A program made the position numbers and the translations under genes. DNA of 64,000 bases from Enterococcus faecalis_A. GTDB lineage: Bacteria; Bacillota; Bacilli; Lactobacillales; Enterococcaceae. The notes below the pieces were generated by a model, which saw only the letters and a list, made by a program, of their open reading frames with translations, was not told the DNA's origin and did not search any database. The stretch covers positions 434,001 to 498,000 of the forward strand of contig JBPDWA010000001.1 in the NCBI GenBank assembly GCA_051295955.1. Reading direction: 5' to 3'. Shown piece by piece: positions 62,280 through 64,000 of this stretch (positions are counted from its first letter, which is position 1; each line of letters begins with the position of its first letter).

Positions 62280-63575
62280 ATGAAAAGCAGAAGATTTCTA
62301 TTTTGGATTATTGGCCTATTTTTAATTCTCGGGAGTTTCAGTAGTTTTCCTTCTTTCAGTTGGGGAGCTCAGAAAGTGGATGTGACTTTTCATTATCAGG
62401 ATTGGGACCAATTATCGCTAAGTCAGCAAGCACAGTTGCAAGCCGGAATACCTAATGAAACAATAACCTTTGATGAGGTAAGCTATACGTTTGTGTATCA
62501 AAAAACGAAAACAAGCACATCAGCTGATACGCCAGCCAACTCGTCAAGTGCTGCAAATGGTAACAACACTTCAAGCTTAACTTCTCATGAAGTCAGTGAG
62601 ATGCAAAGCGCTGGTACCGAGACCGGACTGCCTAAAACCGGTGATACTAGACAATCGTACATTACTTTAGTGGGTGGCTGCTTGCTAATAGTGGCAGTCG
62701 GAGTTTATATCTGGAAACGTAGACAGTTGAAGCAGTTACTGTTATTGCTAATTATTCTAAGTGGTCTAGGCGTCGGAGCAGGAAAAAACGTTCAAGCTGT
62801 AGCTGATACCAAGCTGCATGCTAGAGAAACGCAACAAATAACAAAAGGTGCTCACTTAGTAAAAGAACCTCAGACGATTGCTGGTTATACATATCGCGGT
62901 TACCTGCGAACAGCTAGAAATCATGAAACATCGGGTCCAAATAAAACAGAAACCGTGGCCGTTCATTATGAGGCAACTGATGGCACTGTTTTAAGTGATA
63001 TCATCTATCTGGAAGGAGAAGTGGGAACTGTCTACCAAACGCCGACAAAAGAATTTGCTGGATATGTCCAAAAAACAGTGGAAGGAACCCCAACGGGCCT
63101 TTTCCAAGAACAAGCACAAGTCGTCAAGTATCTATATGAGAAACAAGCAGTTGAGGCTAAGCTGATTTTGCGCTTTGTCAATGCTTTAGGACAGCCTTTT
63201 GTAGTTCCTGATTTTTCAGCTATGAAAAATGGTGATTTTGTAGCGCTCTATCCTAATTTAGATCAGTATACCGTAAAGCTAGACTATAATGGTCATACGT
63301 ATCAGCAGAATGAAACAGTGGCAGAGATCATTTTTTCGAAAGATATAGGTGATTCATATACCTTACCAAAACAGGTAAGATTCACCATTCAAGATGAGCG
63401 AGGCCAACACGTGAATTACTTAAGTAGCTTAAACGAGGATTATAGTTCATCTGGACCTGCTTATTGGGGCAACTATTGGGAAGAACCAACGAATTATGCA
63501 GGAACCATTCAGGCTGAACAAGTAGTAGTTACGTATATTATAAGAGGGTCTGGTTATGCTACCGCTGCTCCTTAA
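62280..63575 (+). CDS. Surface protein with internal LPXTG anchor and MucBP-like C-terminal part
   Basis: This 431-residue protein starts after AAAAAGGAGTGG. Its first half is a signal peptide (FWIIGLFLILGSFSSFPSFS), a Ser/Thr-rich linker, the sorting signal LPKTGD (near residue 117), a membrane helix (ITLVGGCLLIVAVGVYIW) and the basic KRRQ, a complete wall anchor. The second half begins with another hydrophobic stretch (LKQLLLLLIILSGLGVGAGK), a signal-peptidase-like VQAVA, then domains like MucBP (VHYEATDGTVLSDIIYLEGE). The frame is continuous, so it looks like a fusion of a short LPXTG protein and a second secreted protein. No stop codon lies between them. Confidence 0.75.
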   Translation: MKSRRFLFWIIGLFLILGSFSSFPSFSWGAQKVDVTFHYQDWDQLSLSQQAQLQAGIPNETITFDEVSYTFVYQKTKTSTSADTPANSSSAANGNNTSSLTSHEVSEMQSAGTETGLPKTGDTRQSYITLVGGCLLIVAVGVYIWKRRQLKQLLLLLIILSGLGVGAGKNVQAVADTKLHARETQQITKGAHLVKEPQTIAGYTYRGYLRTARNHETSGPNKTETVAVHYEATDGTVLSDIIYLEGEVGTVYQTPTKEFAGYVQKTVEGTPTGLFQEQAQVVKYLYEKQAVEAKLILRFVNALGQPFVVPDFSAMKNGDFVALYPNLDQYTVKLDYNGHTYQQNETVAEIIFSKDIGDSYTLPKQVRFTIQDERGQHVNYLSSLNEDYSSSGPAYWGNYWEEPTNYAGTIQAEQVVVTYIIRGSGYATAAP

Positions 63576-63667
63576 CATGACAACTTTATCTACAAAAAAA
63601 GCTAAGCTGACTAAGCTTCTTGCTTTTTTAAAATGAGACCATCGAAAGATGCAACATTGCGCAAACA

Positions 63668-63708
63668 AAAAAGGACAGCTTTTCTTCATCAGAAAAGCTG
63701 TCCTTTTT
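63668..63708. terminator. Bidirectional terminator
   Basis: AAAAGGACAGCTTTTCT and AGAAAAGCTGTCCTTTT pair perfectly over 17 bp around TCATC. It lies between converging genes (surface protein and glyoxalase-like). Confidence 0.92.
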
Positions 63709-63720
63709 AATTGCCCGCTG

Positions 63721-64000
63721 TCATTCATGAATTTCTAATGGCAAACCATCAGGGTCAAAAAAAAATGTCATTTTCTCACCGGTAAAGTCATCGGTGCGAA
63801 TTGGTTCTGTTTTAATGCCCTGACTGTTCAAAAAAGCAGCGACAGCGTCGACACTTTCCACCTTAAAAGCCAAGTGACGCAATCCTAACGCTTCAGGATA
63901 TGAAGGGCGCTTTGGGAAAATAGGCGCAATAAAAATTTCTAACTCTTGATTGCCCAATTTCAAATCCAACTTAATATCATTTTTTTCTGGTCGATGATTT
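63721..64000 (-). CDS. Glyoxalase/bleomycin-resistance (VOC) fold protein, partial
   Basis: The frame is open to the right edge, so the start lies beyond the window. Visible residues include NHRPEKNDIKLDLKLGNQ, LGLRHLAFKVESVDAV (metal-ligand His), TGEKMTFFFDPDGLPLEIHE with the C-terminal Glu ligand. Length and pattern fit the small VOC family, whose members act in glyoxal detoxification or in antibiotic binding; no more can be said from this part. Confidence 0.8.
   Translation of the reverse strand, partial: NHRPEKNDIKLDLKLGNQELEIFIAPIFPKRPSYPEALGLRHLAFKVESVDAVAAFLNSQGIKTEPIRTDDFTGEKMTFFFDPDGLPLEIHE

Overview
The window is a low-GC Gram-positive chromosome segment whose gene families point to Enterococcaceae. 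It carries a WxL/DUF916 surface-protein cluster with a Mga-like regulator, many PTS operons with PRD or RpiR regulators and cre boxes, and a ChlR/EfrEF-like MerR plus ABC pair. It also has a CitI-CitM-CitP type citrate cluster and Mg2+-sensing M-box leaders. Enterococcus, Tetragenococcus and Melissococcus all fit; I cannot settle the genus from sequence alone. No rRNA, tRNA, CRISPR array, insertion sequence or prophage was recognised. Many long intergenic stretches hold gene debris (an ETX/MTX2 toxin, an LXG toxin, a PTS EIIB), so this genome is losing genes.

Layout. 0-0.3 kb: tail of an Sfp-type phosphopantetheinyl transferase, then 1.6 kb of debris. 1.9-6.3 kb: two-component system plus a large membrane-anchored putative glycosidase. 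6.9-11.8 kb: a Crp/Fnr regulator divergent from an ldh-pflB-pflA fermentation operon with a cre box. 13.3-14.3 kb: a broken ETX/MTX2 pore-forming toxin gene. 14.7-20.3 kb: a PRD regulator and fructose-type PTS (EIIA, EIIB, EIIC) with a transaldolase-like aldolase and an allulose-6-phosphate epimerase, including a decayed duplicate EIIB. 20.5-29.4 kb: a complete citrate fermentation cluster (citI divergent from citM-citP-citCDEFXG). 29.8-31.6 kb: a cysteine-free CsoR-family repressor and a MATE exporter under a G-tract operator. 31.9-32.5 kb: folate-type ECF S component. 33.0-33.5 kb: an M-box controlling a 53-residue membrane microprotein. 33.8-36.1 kb: LysR regulator and LCP protein. 36.1-42.7 kb: Mga-like regulator and WxL surface complex operon. 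42.8-43.7 kb: LXG polymorphic toxin remnant. 44.1-46.9 kb: a second M-box controlling an ABC transporter with no binding protein. 47.5-53.4 kb: cellobiose-type PTS (B, A, C), a GH1 enzyme with an altered catalytic residue, and a LicR-type regulator. 54.6-59.1 kb: heterodimeric ABC exporter and divergent MerR regulator with a textbook 19-bp-spacer promoter. 59.2-61.7 kb: RpiR regulator and orphan EIIC. 62.3-63.6 kb: a surface protein with an LPXTG signal in its middle. 63.7-64 kb: partial glyoxalase-fold protein.

Together the genes describe a fermentative, carbohydrate-scavenging host-associated or food-associated coccus. Sugars and citrate are taken up and funnelled to pyruvate, which Ldh and Pfl dispose of. 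Catabolite control is suggested by cre boxes at three operons. The most promising unexplained parts are the two Mg2+ riboswitch-controlled loci (a microprotein and an ABC transporter), the GH1 enzyme carrying Gln at the acid/base position, and the internal-LPXTG protein.
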